A DNA stretch of 64,000 bases from Monocercomonoides exilis (GCA_001643675.2 LSRY02000026.1:1-64000), one strand, 5' to 3'. Shown: positions 48,720 through 62,326, counted from the stretch's first letter. The notes: generated by a model not told the origin, from the letters alone. Numbers and translations: made by a program.

Positions 48720-50958
48720 TTAAAATGGAAGATGCAACGTAGGTTGATTTCAGAAGCAAATTGAGTGCAGAGCAGAGGAAAGGGAATCAGTGGGAAAAGC
48801 CAAAGGCGAAGACGAAGATGAATGAGAAAAAAGAGATTTCCACATTGAAAGCTTACACTTTCGACTCAAGACTTGCGCAGGCAACAACAGAAAAGAGGTA
48901 GAGGGACAGGAGAAGGGCAGAAGGAGGTGATGATGAAGATGAATCACAGCAGACATTTTTTCGCGTTCTACAGCGCACTCTCATCTGCTCGGCTGTATTC
49001 TCAAAATACCACAGCCTCCTCAACATTTGTGACTTCATCTTTTTCTCCATTGCCGCACACTGAATTGTTTGTCATTTCTGTTGTTGTGGGAAATCCACCA
49101 AAGCCATTCACTCCATCATCTCCCACAGCGGACTCATCTTCGCTAACATAGAAGTCCCTCTGCACATCGAACATGTTATCTCCTTCTTTATCTCCTTCTT
49201 TTTCCATTTCTTCCTTCTCACCGCCTATCACATGTGCGATTCTCGGGAAAAGCAGATTGGGTGATGCAGGCGTGTTTGCCAGCAGCAGCGTGTCAGCGAC
49301 GAGGGATATGTTTGAGCCACAGAGTATCCTTCTGAACTATGCAGCGTATGTGGCTAGCCAGGGGATTAGGGCTGGTGGTGAGAAGGAGGGGAAGGGGGAG
49401 AAGAAGGATGAGAAAGAGGAGAGAGAGGATAACACTTTAATAAAAGACTTTCAAAAGAGAAGATGAAATCAACAAAAGAGAATAATAAGCCTGTGAAGAT
49501 ACTGATCACCATTTGCTTGACTTTCTGTCTGAATTCAGTAACAGATCATTAGAACGCTATATACTTTCTCAACATTTTCATCTGCTAACGCATCATCTTC
49601 ATTCTCAACTTCTTCGTTTCCCAATTCATCACCGTTCTCTTTTGCTTCAACTTCTTCTTTATCTTGTTCTGATTTTTGCTTTTATTCTTGTTTATTCATC
49701 ATTTCATCATTATCTTCTCTTCTTCTTCACCTGATTCATTAACTGGCACTCTAGAAATCCCTCAGCATCCACATCCACCTCCACAAGCGATGTCAATCCC
49801 TCCTCCTCTCCACATCCTATCTGATGCAAACAAAGCAATCCATTCAGCGCAAGTGAACTTATTTTTCTATTCTTCCTTTATCATCATCATTTTCTTCTTC
49901 TTCTTTCTTCTTCTTCCTCCTCTTCTTCTTCCTCTTCCTCCTCCTCTTCTTCCTCTTCCTCCTCCTCTTCTTTTTCTATACACCTCACCACCCGCATGCC
50001 CTCCGCACACCGCCCCACTTCTGCAGATGTCATCAACCACAGCTGTCTCGAGTGCAGCCGGTGAGTCGCCATCACCACCTCCGAGTTTGAGAGCCGTCTG
50101 GCTGGTTTCCCACTCGAACACACCAAAAACAGGAGTGAAGCAGACAACACAAGATTTGCAAATGATGCCTTTTACGACTCAGTCATCCGCGAACAATCGG
50201 TGAGACTGCATGACGGAAATGCGGTTTCTGATGTGCTCAACTACTCGTCAAGGTTTGATTTCCTCACGCTGTTTATGCCATCTTGCCTCACCGTCGGCCA
50301 GCTTTCTGACTCCGCACGCATCAAATCCGACTTCGATGGGGAACTTCCTCTATTCCCTTCAGACACACTGAGCATGCCTCTAGATAATCAGAATTACCAT
50401 TCCTTGGGAGATCCTCAGCTTCCGCCTTTCTTCTCCTTCTCGCCAGCCCTCAGCCTCCGCAAATTGATTCCAGACAGCTCCCCAACTGGTTCCCCTTCCT
50501 TCTCCACCAGCTCCACACTGCTTGAAACTTACTCCCCTGCTGCCGCATCCATCGCTGTGTCTGTTTCCGTTCAATCATTCCTATCGCTGGGGCTTCCTCT
50601 TCTTGACCCGCTCGATCTGCTTGACTCGCTAGACCAGATGTCGATTGTGGCAGCCCCGAACAGAATAGCCAGTGCTCGAAAGACAAGTGCGAATGCGAAG
50701 AGGAAGCTGATGTCTTCAGATGAGAAGTCATATGCACTGCCTTTGGAAATGGAGTCGAAAATGGCCATGGAGGATTTGAATAAATTGGCTTCGAAGGATT
50801 TTCGGTCTTCTTCTACTTCTCCTTCAACAACTACTGCTTCTCCTTCATCGTCCTCTTCCTCTTCCTCCTCCTCCACTTCCTCCTCCTCCTCCTCCTTTGC
50901 TCACCTCATCGCTCACACAGCGGCCAATGAACTGAGTGTGAAGGCAAATTTGTTTTAA
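48720..50958 (+). pseudogene. Decayed plus-strand gene, unrecognised
   Basis: Ordered plus-strand phrases include KLSAEQRKGNQWEKPKAK (from 48755); a frame 48873-49151 that continues past one TAG, without a shift, into 49155-49466 (around ATRDMFEPQSILLNYAAYVA); a Ser-rich stretch; and a good 265-codon frame ending 50958 that starts before 50200 (FANDAFYDSVIREQSVRLHD, then NYSSRFDFLTLFMPSC, IVAAPNRIASARKTS and a Ser run, TAA). The intervening pieces at 49500-50120 shift frame. No family was recognised. The last piece is long enough that an exon of a working gene cannot be excluded. Confidence 0.45.
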
Positions 50959-52376
50959 GAGGAGATTAACAAGCAATTGGAGTTATCGAGGAATGCAACG
51001 AGAACCATGACACATGAAGTCCTGGAGAGGAAGCAAACAACGTCAGAGACATTTTCGAAAGGAGAATTTTTATGAAGCAGAGTAGAAATTGAAGGAAGAT
51101 GAGGAAAGGATATAAAAGGAAGCGGAAGGACAAGTGATTAGAAGAATAAAGAGAGAAAAGACGAGTTCGAATTAGTTTTATTCGTTGATTATCGAGTTCA
51201 TTGTATTTCGTTCAACGTTTGAAGAAACCGAATCGAAAAGAAAGGACTGATGTTTTGTGATAATATTTCAGTTGAAGAAAAAGATAAAGTGAAGATAACC
51301 AATTGCTTAAATAAGTTAAAAGTATATTAATCTATAAATTGAAACAGTCTTTTTAACAAACTGTTTCAATAAGTCTTTCAAAGTATTTTTTATTTATTAG
51401 TACAGTTTTGCATGTTGAGAAACTTGACATTTTCCTTTTACAGCTTTATTTTTTATTTTTCACATTTTTTTTTGAAACTTGATCATAAAAATCCTTTTTC
51501 ATCAAAAACTTTCAAAAGGTATGTATTTTTTATAAATATAAATTAAACAAATATATATGACAGAAATAAAAACTAAATACTTGCTAAAAATCAATTTGAT
51601 TCTTTGATCAAAAAATCCCACAATAGATTTTATTTTTTTCGATTTTTGATCTTTTATTATGATGTCAAAAAAAATCACCCATATTTGAGATAATATTTGT
51701 GTGATTCTTTTTGAAAAGTCGCAAACGTTTAACTGATCTGAAAATAAGATCTAAAATGATCAAAAAATAGTGATCATTCTGTTCCCATTTTGGTTTGATT
51801 ATTGTTATTTATTGTCATTTATTTCGCTTTAAAAAGAAAAATATGATACAAATTTGTTATCATCATATAAATTTTTGACTTTATTTTGAAATACACATGT
51901 GAAAGCGACTGCTTTCGAGCTATTTGCATCAAATGAGTTTCATGCTTTAATTTCCTCATTTTCATTTCATATATTCGAATATTCATTATGATTTAATGAA
52001 CAGGAGCTAAGATTTTAATGATATTTTTGTTGAAAGATAAATACAATTTAATTAGCTTTAATTCTGGAATTTTTTCATGAGAAATTATCAAACAGGAAAA
52101 ATTTATTAAAACAACACTCGTAACAATTGAAAGATATTCAAAAAGGAGTTGACATGGAGCAATAATTAATAAAATTCTAGAAAATTATGGAATGAAGTAT
52201 TATTTTTCAAAATAAATCACCTTTTGCTCCAAACTCAAATGTGCAATCTCTTCTAATTTTAAAAGTCAAACGGTTTGTGTCATTCAAGTATCTTTCAACT
52301 CTGTATGTGTCTTTTTTTCTCCCTTCCATTTCATGTCCATGCATTATTGAAAGCTATCATGCTTCAAACATTTTAA
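50959..52376. other. AT-rich intergenic region
   Basis: No gene seen. Contains dispersed repeat copy B (51478-51685), listed separately, and otherwise AT-rich unique sequence. Confidence 0.55.
51478..51685. repeat. Dispersed AT-rich repeat, copy B
   Basis: Same orientation as copy A at 26471-26668, with AAAGGTATGTATTTT, AAACAAATATATATGACAG, AAATACTTGCT and the edge TCAAAAAAAATCACCC conserved. Confidence 0.7.
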
Positions 52377-55300
52377 TTGCACGAAAAAAGCAGTTTTTCT
52401 TTGCCGGTCTGCCATCCTGATAAATATGTGGATGTGTTTAAACAGCCTGTGTTTCTTCTGGCTGATGTGTTTGGAGATATCTCATTAAATTTCTTGTGGC
52501 CGTGGCAGCGCATCAGTCGTCTCTTCTTTCAGAGTTTTCATCTTCTTCGTTTCCTTCTAATGGTGAAGTGCGCCGATCAACTTCTCCATTACGGAGGCGT
52601 GAAGAGAAAAGGAGAAAGGTGTGTGGGACAAGCAACTTGAATACTCTTCATCTTTATCTTCATCATCAGCGCTTGCAATTGATTCTTCGAATGCATGTGC
52701 GGTTGAGGCGTCACACACGTCGGCAGGAGCGATGGATGATATCGAGAGGCGGCTGCGGATTGTGGTACCTGAGGCTGCTGGGGTGTATGGGCTGCACATG
52801 CCGCTGTCGCTGCAGCTGCTGCTGTCGCCGCGGGCGCTGCAGACGCTGCGGGGATATGTTGTAACGCAGCGGGCGGTGCTGTATGTGGATATTATGTGTG
52901 CATACGATGTGTGTATTTCGGTGATACTTTCAGTTCTGCCGGCAGCCCCACTTTTTTCTATTGCGGCGTTAAAGGGAAAGAGGTCATTGAATAAGTGGAT
53001 CTTTTCGGATGCAGATGAGAATGCTTTCCCGTCGATCAACGATCTGTTTAACCCTTCACTGCAGATATTGCTCTCTCCGCAGTTGAAATATTTGGTGATG
53101 GAGCTAGAAGTCGAAGTGATGGAACAAGGGGTTGCAGTGTGTGAAGAAAAAGAGATTGTAAAGAAGGCGCTGGAGGCGGCGGGGCTGAAGATGGAGGATG
53201 TGGTTCTGTGGCCAGCAACGATTGTGCTGGCGGTGCTGGAGGAGCGCGAAGAGGCGGAGGAAGGAGAAAGGAGAGGTAAAGAGGGAGAAGAATATGGAGA
53301 AGAAAAAGGAGAAGAAGACGAAGGGAGAAATGGAGGTGATGGGAATGAGGAAAAAGTCTGGTATCCGACGGCGAACAGATAGTTTGTGGAGAGAACCAAA
53401 GATAACCAGGGGAAGCTGGAAGAAGCGATGGCTCTGCTGATTGTGGAGGCGCTTGGGCTGAGTCGGCTGAGGTTTGTGAAGGCGGGCCCAGAGGCAGAGA
53501 CTGAGGCAGGTGCAGACAAGCAGCATTCTGAGGAATCTGAAGTGAACAGTTCTTCTCCATCCGATGGCATCCAACAGGAGAACAAAAGAGCAGAAGAAGA
53601 AGCAACAGATGGGTCTTTGAACATTTCTTCAGATGTTTGTTCAGATGGAAGTGAAGGAAGTGTGAGGAACAGGTGTAAATATCGATGATGGTTTGAAAAT
53701 CATTGAGGAAAAAGACAAATCCGATGAAGAAGTTAGGGGGAAAAGTCGTTTGATTTTTGAGGAGTGATAAGAAGAAGAGAAGGAAGAGGAGGAAAAAGGA
53801 GGGAAAAGAAGGGAAAATTGAGTGCAGATAGAAGAGCGGAATGTATTGTTTGTTTTATCTGGTCGATGGCTGATGATCTGTGTGTCGATACGAAAGGGGA
53901 GCGCGTGGATAATGAAGCTGTGCATTGCAGATGGGCAGACTTTTGATGTGCTGGGCGAGATGAACATTCCGCTGCCTTAAGCTGTGCAAAGATGCAGGTG
54001 AAATGGTGGAGATACAGCTGAGGAACAAAGCCAAAGAGGAATCTGGTTCTGGGGCCATGCGAGATCCTCGTGTTGAATGGGACAGAGAGTGAAGCAGGGA
54101 TGAAGCAGGTCGGTGTGGAAGACTTGGCGGTTATGTTTTTCGAACTTGTTGAGTGGTTCGAGCACAAAGCAGAGGAGAACGAATATGTGTGTGGTATCTT
54201 TATCTGCCAGGATGAGCTGACCCACCTTGCGAATGTACACACTTTGATGAAGCAACGGCTTCTGTGCTGTTCAGTGACAGCGTCGTTAGATATTGCACAT
54301 GGATGATTCAGTGAAGGTGAAGTCCACAAGGGAGAAGGGAATTGAAGCTTCACAGAAGAGAAGAGAAGGAGCAAAAGCAGGTAATGCGAAGGAGATTCTG
54401 AGCAATTGTTCAGCGACACCATCAGTGCATGCGTTTGAAGGTGTGTTTGATGGGGAACCAGATCCGGAGACGCAGCTGATATGGCTAGGTGAGTGAATGG
54501 AGGCGGTGGTGCAGAAGGCGGGGAGGCGTGTTCATTCAACACGTCAGACAAGAGGCTATGTACAGAAGAGGAGTTTATTCAGAGAAGACAGTCGAATGCT
54601 GTACAAACGATATGGGAATGTGGATGTGATGCTTTGCACGCCATTTCAAACCGACCACGCTTTTTCAGTGATCATTCTGATGGATGCTCCCTTGGTATTG
54701 AAGATTGCAGCAGAGGATGTGCATTACAATTTTGTTTCTTCTTCTTCTTCTTCGTCGTCGTCAATTTCTATTTTTTTTGAGTGTCTATTCCTTCATCTCA
54801 TCCTCCTCTTCATCTCAAATATCTCATTTGTCACATTCCTCTTCTTTTCTCTCTCTCTTTATCAGTCTCAGCGCATACATCTCTGGAAGCACCTGCTTTG
54901 AACAGTATATCAAATGCGTGTGTTCTGACGAGTTGCCCGTCGATGTGCTTGTTTCATTGGCTTTTCAGTTTTTGCGCAGCTCCATCGGCCTCCTCATCTC
55001 CTGATGCGAAGAAGAAGAGAACTTGTGCGAAGAATGGGACGAAGGTATCGGAGGTGGCACATCGTCAAGAGGAGTGGGGGATTTGAACAGACGAGGAGAC
55101 GAATGGAAGAAGCGCTTGTGCGACGAGGTCTGTGAAGATGGAGTATATGTGACCAGGAGAAGCGATGGGGCATCAACAGCGGAGGAGGAAAGAGGTGCAG
55201 ACATAGCTGATGAAAGAGAAGAGGAGGAAGTGGTGGAGATGATAGCAGACGAAGTGACTGCAGCTGGATAGTTTGATGAGGTAGTTGGGGCTGCAACAGC

Positions 55301-56008
55301 TGAAGATTGTTGGAGGCTTCCTGGATGACCCAAATGAGACGGACGAGATGAAGAGCCTGCCTGTGTGAGTGATTGCTGCGACGTGGCTGAGGATGTGCGG
55401 GCGTGGAGAGAGTTCGCGTTCAAAGAGGAAGACAATGATTGAGATTGAGATTGAGGCCGAGACTGACACTGAGATGAAGGCTGAGGCTGTTGGGTAAGTG
55501 CAGGACCAGGCGAGGTGGATGCAGACATCTGCTGGATGCACTGAGAGAAGGAAAGAAGAGAAGAGAAAGAAGAGGAAGCGAGAGATGTAGGAGAAGTCAG
55601 AGAGGCCAAGGAAGAAGAAGCAGAGGAAGATAAAGGTGGAAGGGAAGTAGACTAAGACGAAGAAGAAGAATTAGAATTTGAGGCGGAAAAAGAGGAAGAA
55701 GAAGAAGATGATGATGATGAATGATAAGGAGGAGAAGAAGAATGAGAAAGAGTAAAATGGAAGAGGAAGAAGATAAAGAGAAGAAAGAAAAAGAAGAGAA
55801 GAAGGAGAAGAAGGAGAAGAAGGAGAAGAAGGAGAAGAAGGAGAAGAAGGAGAAGAAGGAGAAGAAGGAGAAGAAGGAGAAGAAGGAGAAGAAGGAGAAG
55901 AAGGAGAAGAAGGAGAATGCAAAGAATTGAAAGTGAAGTGAGGAAAATGAGAAGGGGAATGAGAATGTGTTGAGAGGTTAGCAGACAAGATGGAAGAGAA
56001 GGAAGAAG

Positions 56009-56039
<31 letters not shown>

Positions 56040-56870
56040 GGAAGAAGAAGATGTTGATGACTGTGGTGGTGGCGATAAAGAAAAAAGCGAAATGCTATGT
56101 TGAAATTCTTGAACTTGCAAGCTGGGCGAATGCTGAGGAAAAGAAGGAGGGATGGCCGCGATCCGTTGAGGAGATATATCTGGATGAGATGAGCGTGCAG
56201 CAGGTGCTGATGGATCAATAGGAAGTCGAACCGAAGAAGTGAAAGAAGAAGGAGAAGGATCTGAAGAATGAGAAGGAAAAAGAGAGGCAAAATATGAAAC
56301 ACGGATTGAAGTTGAATGACTAAGGGAAGCAGTGGAGATGAAGCAGGTGGTTGTGCAGGAGTTTGTGAATGATGTGAACAAAGAGTGGGAGGTGAATGAG
56401 GAAGAATGGAGGGCGAGGAAGTTTGTGGAGTGGGAGAAGATGCATGCGGTGCGGATGCATGCGTGTGACGTGGTGATGATGAACATAACAGCTTCGTAGA
56501 TGTCGACAGAGGTGCCGATGCAAGCGACAGGTTCGATCGCGCTGTAAAGTGGCAGCGCAAAAAGGACACAAAGCATTGCACTGGTGTATGATGGTACTCT
56601 TACGTTATTTCGTTCGTTACGCTTCTTGCTGAGAAAAGTGTTTGTTCTATATCAAGTGCATTTGATGATTCGGCATTCGAATTTGTGTTGCAGCGGAGAA
56701 TGATGGCTCATGGTGGGGTGAAAGCAGAATGGAGGGTGCTGGAGGCAGATTGGAGAAACAGGATGAATGTGTCGCAGGATGCGGAGAAGGAAATGCTGCT
56801 TGAGTTTCTGGAGTGGAAGAATCTGCAAAGAACAGATGTGGACTTGTTGATGATTTCATGGTAGTTAAAG
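52377..56870 (+). pseudogene. Long decayed plus-strand gene, unrecognised (paralogue of 30.5-kb remnant)
   Basis: It begins near SLPVCHPDKYVDVFKQPVFL (52395). The main frame 52621-53688 is continuous except for one TAG at 53380-53382, and contains AGAMDDIERRLRIVVPEAAG, GYVVTQRAVLYVDIMCAYDV, ENAFPSINDLF and EEAMALLIVEALGLSRLRF. Further phrases follow in shifting frames: GVNIDDGLKIIEEKDKSDEE (53670), ADGQTFDVLGEMNIPLP then TAA (53930), VEDLAVMFFELVEWFEHKAEE (54115), FEGVFDGEPDPETQLIW (54435), YGNVDVMLCTPFQTDHAF (54615), CFEQYIKCVCSDELPVDVL (54895), EEEWRARKFVEWEKMHAVRM (56400) and DAEKEMLLEFLEWKN (56775). The stretch 54990-56240 is mostly Ser/Glu low complexity. Multiple stops and shifts mark it as dead; the parent protein would have exceeded 1000 residues. 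Family unknown. Confidence 0.5.
55799..55917. repeat. 9-bp minisatellite (GAAGAAGGA)n, about 13 copies
   Basis: A perfect tandem array giving Lys-Glu-Lys repeats on the + strand or Ser-Ser-Pro repeats on the other. A shorter pure GAA run lies near 56005-56036. Confidence 0.9.
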
Positions 56871-56996
56871 GAGAAGAGTGTATCTGAAATTGTGGTTTGA
56901 ATACTGTTGGCTGCATGTGGGATGGTGCGGTGGTGTAAATGCATGAGATCACTATTTTTGAAAGGAAGGCATGTGTGTTGGAGTTTCGCCATCTGA

Positions 56997-57713
56997 TCAA
57001 CGTGCATATTTTTGTGTTTGAAATAGAAGAAGAAGAGGAGAAGGAGGAAGAATAAGAAGAAGAGATGATGATGAAAAGAGAATGAAAATAAAGTGAAGAG
57101 AAAGAGATGATGGAAGAGAGAAGATAATTTTTGATAATTCTGCTTCAACACGTGCTGTTATCATCGCTGAGTTTGATGCTGTATTTGAGTCGGAGACTGC
57201 CCAACCACTTTGATCATCATTTCCTCTGATTTCATGCTTCTGTCCAGCAAAGGTCAATTCATCGCTCATCATAATCATTCCATTTACAATAACTTTCTTT
57301 GTTCCTGCTTGTCTTGTGAGGTAGTGCATCAAGGTCAAACAGTGGAACTGGACGATTCCACAATGTGGGTGGTCAGATTCCTCAGAATTGCTCACATATA
57401 TTTCTGTAGGATTAGGAAGGAGATAGATACACAGAGGAACGGCCACACTGTTGTTTCCATTGTCATATCCTCTAACCTTCTCAATTGAATCCAAGGAGGC
57501 TTTTATACATGAAATGTTTTCTGATTTTGCAGTTTCTTCCAGATTTGGTGAAAGGACAAAGATGTCATTCCCCCACTTGGCTGTATTCGTTCCGAATGTG
57601 GAGGAAATTAGGATATTTGGATATTCATTAGATAATCGAAGAAGAATTCCATCCCCAAGGCTATTGGATGCTGAGCAAAAACATCCATCAAAAGATCCGC
57701 CTTTGACTTTCAC
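56997..57713 (-). pseudogene. Fragment of a secreted beta-helix-type surface protein
   Basis: A 238-codon minus-strand frame without ATG; an in-frame TAA lies a few codons upstream. It reads through beta-rich sequence, then CIYLLPNPTEIYVSNSEE, HCGIVQFHCLTLMHYLTRQ, KKVIVNGMIMMSDELTFAGQ, KHEIRGNDDQSGWAVSD and MITARVEAELSKI. The order of a short N.EIYVS lead, a CG.....C.T turn and then V.G strands matches the repeat openings of beta-helix surface proteins. The end (57060-56997) dissolves into low-complexity Ser/Leu. It resembles the fragment at 25989-26306 more than the intact gene at 27305. Confidence 0.55.
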
Positions 57714-60700
57714 TTCATTTCCTTTTCCTGCGTATTACATAATCGATATTCTGTTCTCTGAACTTGTGCTTCAATATCCCGATATTGCTCTCTAATTCAA
57801 ATCTTAGTCTATTCTGCCATTGAAAAAACAAATGTTGACTGTCAACTGCGTACTTTTCTATTAAAAACAAGCAGGATTGAATTATTAATAAAAAATAAAA
57901 TATTTTTGTTCAAATTAAATTGAAACCACTAAATTTATCTTATTTACAGATGCATCAAATATGTGTGTTCTATCTTCGCAATTGTGTGAAGTTCAGGCTC
58001 ATAACGCAAAAGAAAAATTCAACTCAAAGGAAAAATTGAATTAACAATGAAAATCAAGTTTGAAAGGAAAAAGAATCGGAACATACCTTGTACATTTCAT
58101 TATTCGGCATTTACAAAGATGTTCAATCAAGTTAAACACTTTTTCATTGAAAAACTGATATGAAAATTTTGATCAAAAATTTTGATACATAATTTTTTGA
58201 AAAAGAATTTTTCTTCTCATAAAGACGTTTGTTATGAGCCAACATACATCACTGTGAAAGTTTAATATTTTCATTTGTATAATGGTAACGGATTGCTTTT
58301 TATTAACTTTCATGGGATAAATTTTTGATCTGCAGCGACTTTTCAAAAATTGCGACACATATGAAAGTTTTATTGCTGACTTTTCCTAACATTATAAATA
58401 ATATTTCATTTTTTCCAAAAAGTGGAATGAAGTTGTTATTAATAAAAAACATATCCAATTAAAAAACCACCATTTTATAAACTGATCTATTCAAATGTCA
58501 GTGATTTCGTTTTTTCTTTGAATTTTTTTCTTCATTTTTTTTGAACGCTAATGAAAGGCTTTCAATTAAATGGAAAAAAATTCGAAATAAAATGTTGTTA
58601 TTTCACTTAAATGCAAGTATTTTGGACTAAATAACAAAATGGGGGAAAATTCGGATTTTCAAGCTTTTTATACACAAGGCATTGAAAAAGTGTTGCACTC
58701 ATTACATTATTTCACTTTCTCAGATTTCAGAATAAATTTGATTTTCATCATTTAAACAAATATTATTGACATAAAAACATTACGTTTTGTGACATCAAAC
58801 GTATTTCAAAAAATAAACCCATTTATTTCATATTTTTTTATCATAGATAATCAATAAAAAGTGTATAATTTTTCAATGAAAATGCCTAAAGTCAAATATT
58901 TTGTTCCAAATGATGGTATTAATATTGTTTTTTATTTTTGAAATCACTCAGTTAATTTGTGTATTCAATAAACACCATTTATATAACATATTTGGAGAAC
59001 TTATTATCCGAAATTGTTGAACTTATTATTCGATTTTGAAAAAACTTATAATTCAAAATTGGCAAATTTCTTATTCGAAATAAATAAAATAGAATATTTT
59101 TTTATAAAAAATTATTGTTGTGAAAAATTGGTGTTTGGCTGAGTACTGAAAAGGAATTAAAACATTATGTTTATCCATTATTAATAAAAAGGATGACAAA
59201 TTGAACCTCGATTTTTTAAATTTGTCAATGAACATGAAATTTTCTGATATCGAAAAAAAAAATCTTCATTATAAGAATCTGACAATTTAAAATGTATTCA
59301 TCTGATAGTTATGAAACATGCATTGTTCAATCATGATTAATCATTTATTTCTAAAAAAAATAAAAGATCAACAAAGAACAAATGAAGAATTCTGAAAGCG
59401 CCTTAGTATATTGATTCAAATGAAAATAATTTCTGTTTTCATCATCTCGCATTGATTCGAATTGTATATTTTGATTGTTGAATGTGAAAACAAACAATAT
59501 GCGGTGAAATTATTCAAAAATTATCCCATTTTCATGAAGACAATTATTTTCTGAAAAATCAGAAAATTTCATGTTAATTGACAAAATATAAAAAACGGGG
59601 TTCAAATTTTCATATTTTTAACAAATTTTCAATAATATTGTAATTTTAATCACATTCCCACACTCAATCAAAAACAAATTTATCACTCAAAAAATTTTTT
59701 TAAAATGCTCAATTTTATTCATTTTGAACAATAAGTTTTCCAAATTTGTATAATTAATGGAGTGACTTTCATTTGCAGTATCTTTTCAATTTTGTGAGAA
59801 AAATAATGACAAGTTAATGTTATTTATTATTTTGAATGTTCAGAATTCTTGAAAGGATTATTGTTTGAAGATTTGAAACGACAAATGGAAATCATTTTTT
59901 TTCAACAAAATCATTAATTTTTTATATAGTTAAAGGATTAAAAGAACATTTATATTACAGAAAAATCAAAAACAATTTTTTTTCAAAAAGTTTTGAATGT
60001 GATGATCTTTCACAATGGAAACATTTCTTATGTTCGAGACAAATTAATCTTGGAAATATGGGCATGTTTCTATTATTTCAATAATTACAAAAACTTTTGG
60101 CAAATGGAGAAGATCCTGGAACCGCATGATCATCACCCTTAATTATTTAAATTTTGTAAAATTTTCATATTGTGCTAATTAGGTTTTAGGGTTTTGACGA
60201 ATTAAACAAGTTCATATTGGATTTTGTGATGGTTTAGGGTTTTACCGAGCAAAATAAGGGTTAGGGTTAACCCTAGAAGAGATATTAAAAATGAAAATGA
60301 TATTAAAAGTGGGTAGGATCACCATGGTACCAGGATCTACTCCACTTGCCAAACTTTTCAAAACCTTTAAATTTAAATGTCAAATAGGGTGATTTATAAA
60401 CCCGAACATTTTTATAAACCCGGTTATTTTTTTGTTCATTGAAACAGAATGAATACAACATAAAAATATAAAAAGCAAACTTTTACATGTTTATTTTACT
60501 ATTTTATGACAGAACTAAATTTTTTTTGTTTCAATTTTTGTTTTTGACGAAGATCAAAGGAATTTTTAATTTATTTTTGATCATTTGTTTTGCTCGTTTT
60601 GAATCAACTCTCATTTTTTGTTTGTTTTTAGTTACAAGGTCATAAAACATACATAATGAAGTTTTATTATTTGAAATGTTTTATGTTTTTATCTATTTTT

Positions 60701-62326
60701 TCTATTGTTTTTCTCATTTCATAATTTTTGACAAAAAATATAAAAATTTGAATATTATGAGCAACACAATATTTTTTATATTTTTTTAGTGATGTGCATG
60801 AAAAGAAAAAGATTTGAATAAAGTATTAACCGTGTTAAAATATTGTGAAATGTTGTTGCTCAAGAAGCACACATCAATTTTTGAAAATGATAAATATGCT
60901 TATTTCACATTATATTAAATTTAAAATGACTGATTATTAAGAATACCAATGCTTTTTTTATCTTTTTCAGATGACATTGTATGAATAATTCTTTATATGG
61001 CAAAAATTTTTTGAAAAGTTCCATTTGTTTAATTTTCAAATAAACCAAAAATTTCATGTATCTATCAATTTTCGATTTCCACTCACGAAACTTAACAATA
61101 ATGGAAATATTAACATTGTTTGGGTTCTGTTTGCATTTCAAAAAAGTTTCGAAAGTGTGAACAGAATTATCCATTGCGACGCGACTTAAAAAAATTCATC
61201 AAGTCTGTCAGTTAAAAATATTGTCGAACAACAGGTTCGATTCCTGAGAAGAACACTTTTTTATTCAATTCAATTTTTTTTCAAACAAAAGTTTTGAACA
61301 GATTTATTTCGATGAACTTTCTTAAAATACTCAATGAAACAATTTAAATGTGAATTATAATGGCATCGATCATTTAAAATATGATCGATTGTATCAGACA
61401 TCGACACGCGTTTTGAACTATATGTTATCGTATGGCAAAGTTCAGAACCTTTCTTGAAATCAATTGGTGAATATTTTCCAATCCTTTTCTGCATTTTGGA
61501 TGTTTCTGCATTTGAGTTAACATAATTGGATATTTTTCGTCTGAACAATGAAGTGTTTAATAGTTTGTGTTTTTATTATGTTGAAATTGTATAGAAGATT
61601 CGTTATTCAATCGGTATTTTTCATTTTTCATTCAATGTGATATCAATTTGTGTAACTTTATGAAGATTATAATATTATTTCGCCAGATGTTATTAGATGG
61701 ATATTGCGCTAATTGTTGAAACACATTAGAACATTTAAGAAAAATTGCCTTATTTGCATCAAGCCATTCTTTGTGTATTTGAAAACTGTCTTTAATTTGA
61801 ACAAAAAAATTGATGGAAGCTTTTTAAGAAGTGTTGAATTGCCAGATAACAGTGATTGTCAAATATTTTCTAGTATTTTCATTTGTGATTGATTTTTTTT
61901 TTTCAAACAATTCAATTGTTTATTTATTGCTTTTATAGAAAAGCTGAAAAGTATTTTTTTTCTGAAATGATAATCTATTCATAATAATAAAGAAAGACTA
62001 TAAAGCTCATCAAGATCCTTTTAATGATTTTTCTCTTCTTTAGTGAAAATTCTGAAATGCCAAACATTTAATAACATTTTATCATTTTCGTCGAAAAGGA
62101 TAATTCATTTTCATCAAAACAAATTATGACATTTAAAAATATAGTTGATTGAAAGTCATTCAAATATATGCGTTTCTTTTATCACTTCACATATCACAAA
62201 GAATCAAAAACAAGTATTTTATTAACTATTTGTTTATTGGCGATATGAACTCATTGTTTCAAAGGAAAAAAATATTTATCAGATAAGAATGCAAAAATTG
62301 AAAAAAAAATAAACGAACTTTAATGA
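57714..62326. other. 4.6-kb AT-rich intergenic region
   Basis: No convincing gene. Two minus-strand frames without known motifs (61548-61270, 92 codons from an ATG; 61174-60905, 89 codons) have somewhat protein-like composition and may be remnants. The telomere-like cluster near 60.2 kb is listed separately. Confidence 0.5.
60180..60278. repeat. Degenerate interstitial telomere motifs, including head-to-head junction
   Basis: Four TTAGGG-like motifs on the + strand (AGGTTTTAGGG, GGTTTAGGG and GGGTTAGGG twice) end in GGGTTAGGGTTAACCCTAG, in which the last units face each other as a short palindrome. Confidence 0.6.

Noticed and set aside
53733-54551. 272-codon minus-strand frame
   Set aside because: The plus strand of the same stretch contains better protein-like phrases (for example VEDLAVMFFELVEWFEHKAEE), so the minus frame is taken as its shadow.
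55652-56581. 300-codon minus-strand Ser/Pro/Leu frames
   Set aside because: They are mirror frames of Glu/Lys-rich plus-strand coding remnants and the GAAGAAGGA minisatellite.
61180-61262. tRNA gene
   Set aside because: B-box and T run are present, but there is no matching acceptor stem, D-arm or anticodon arm upstream.
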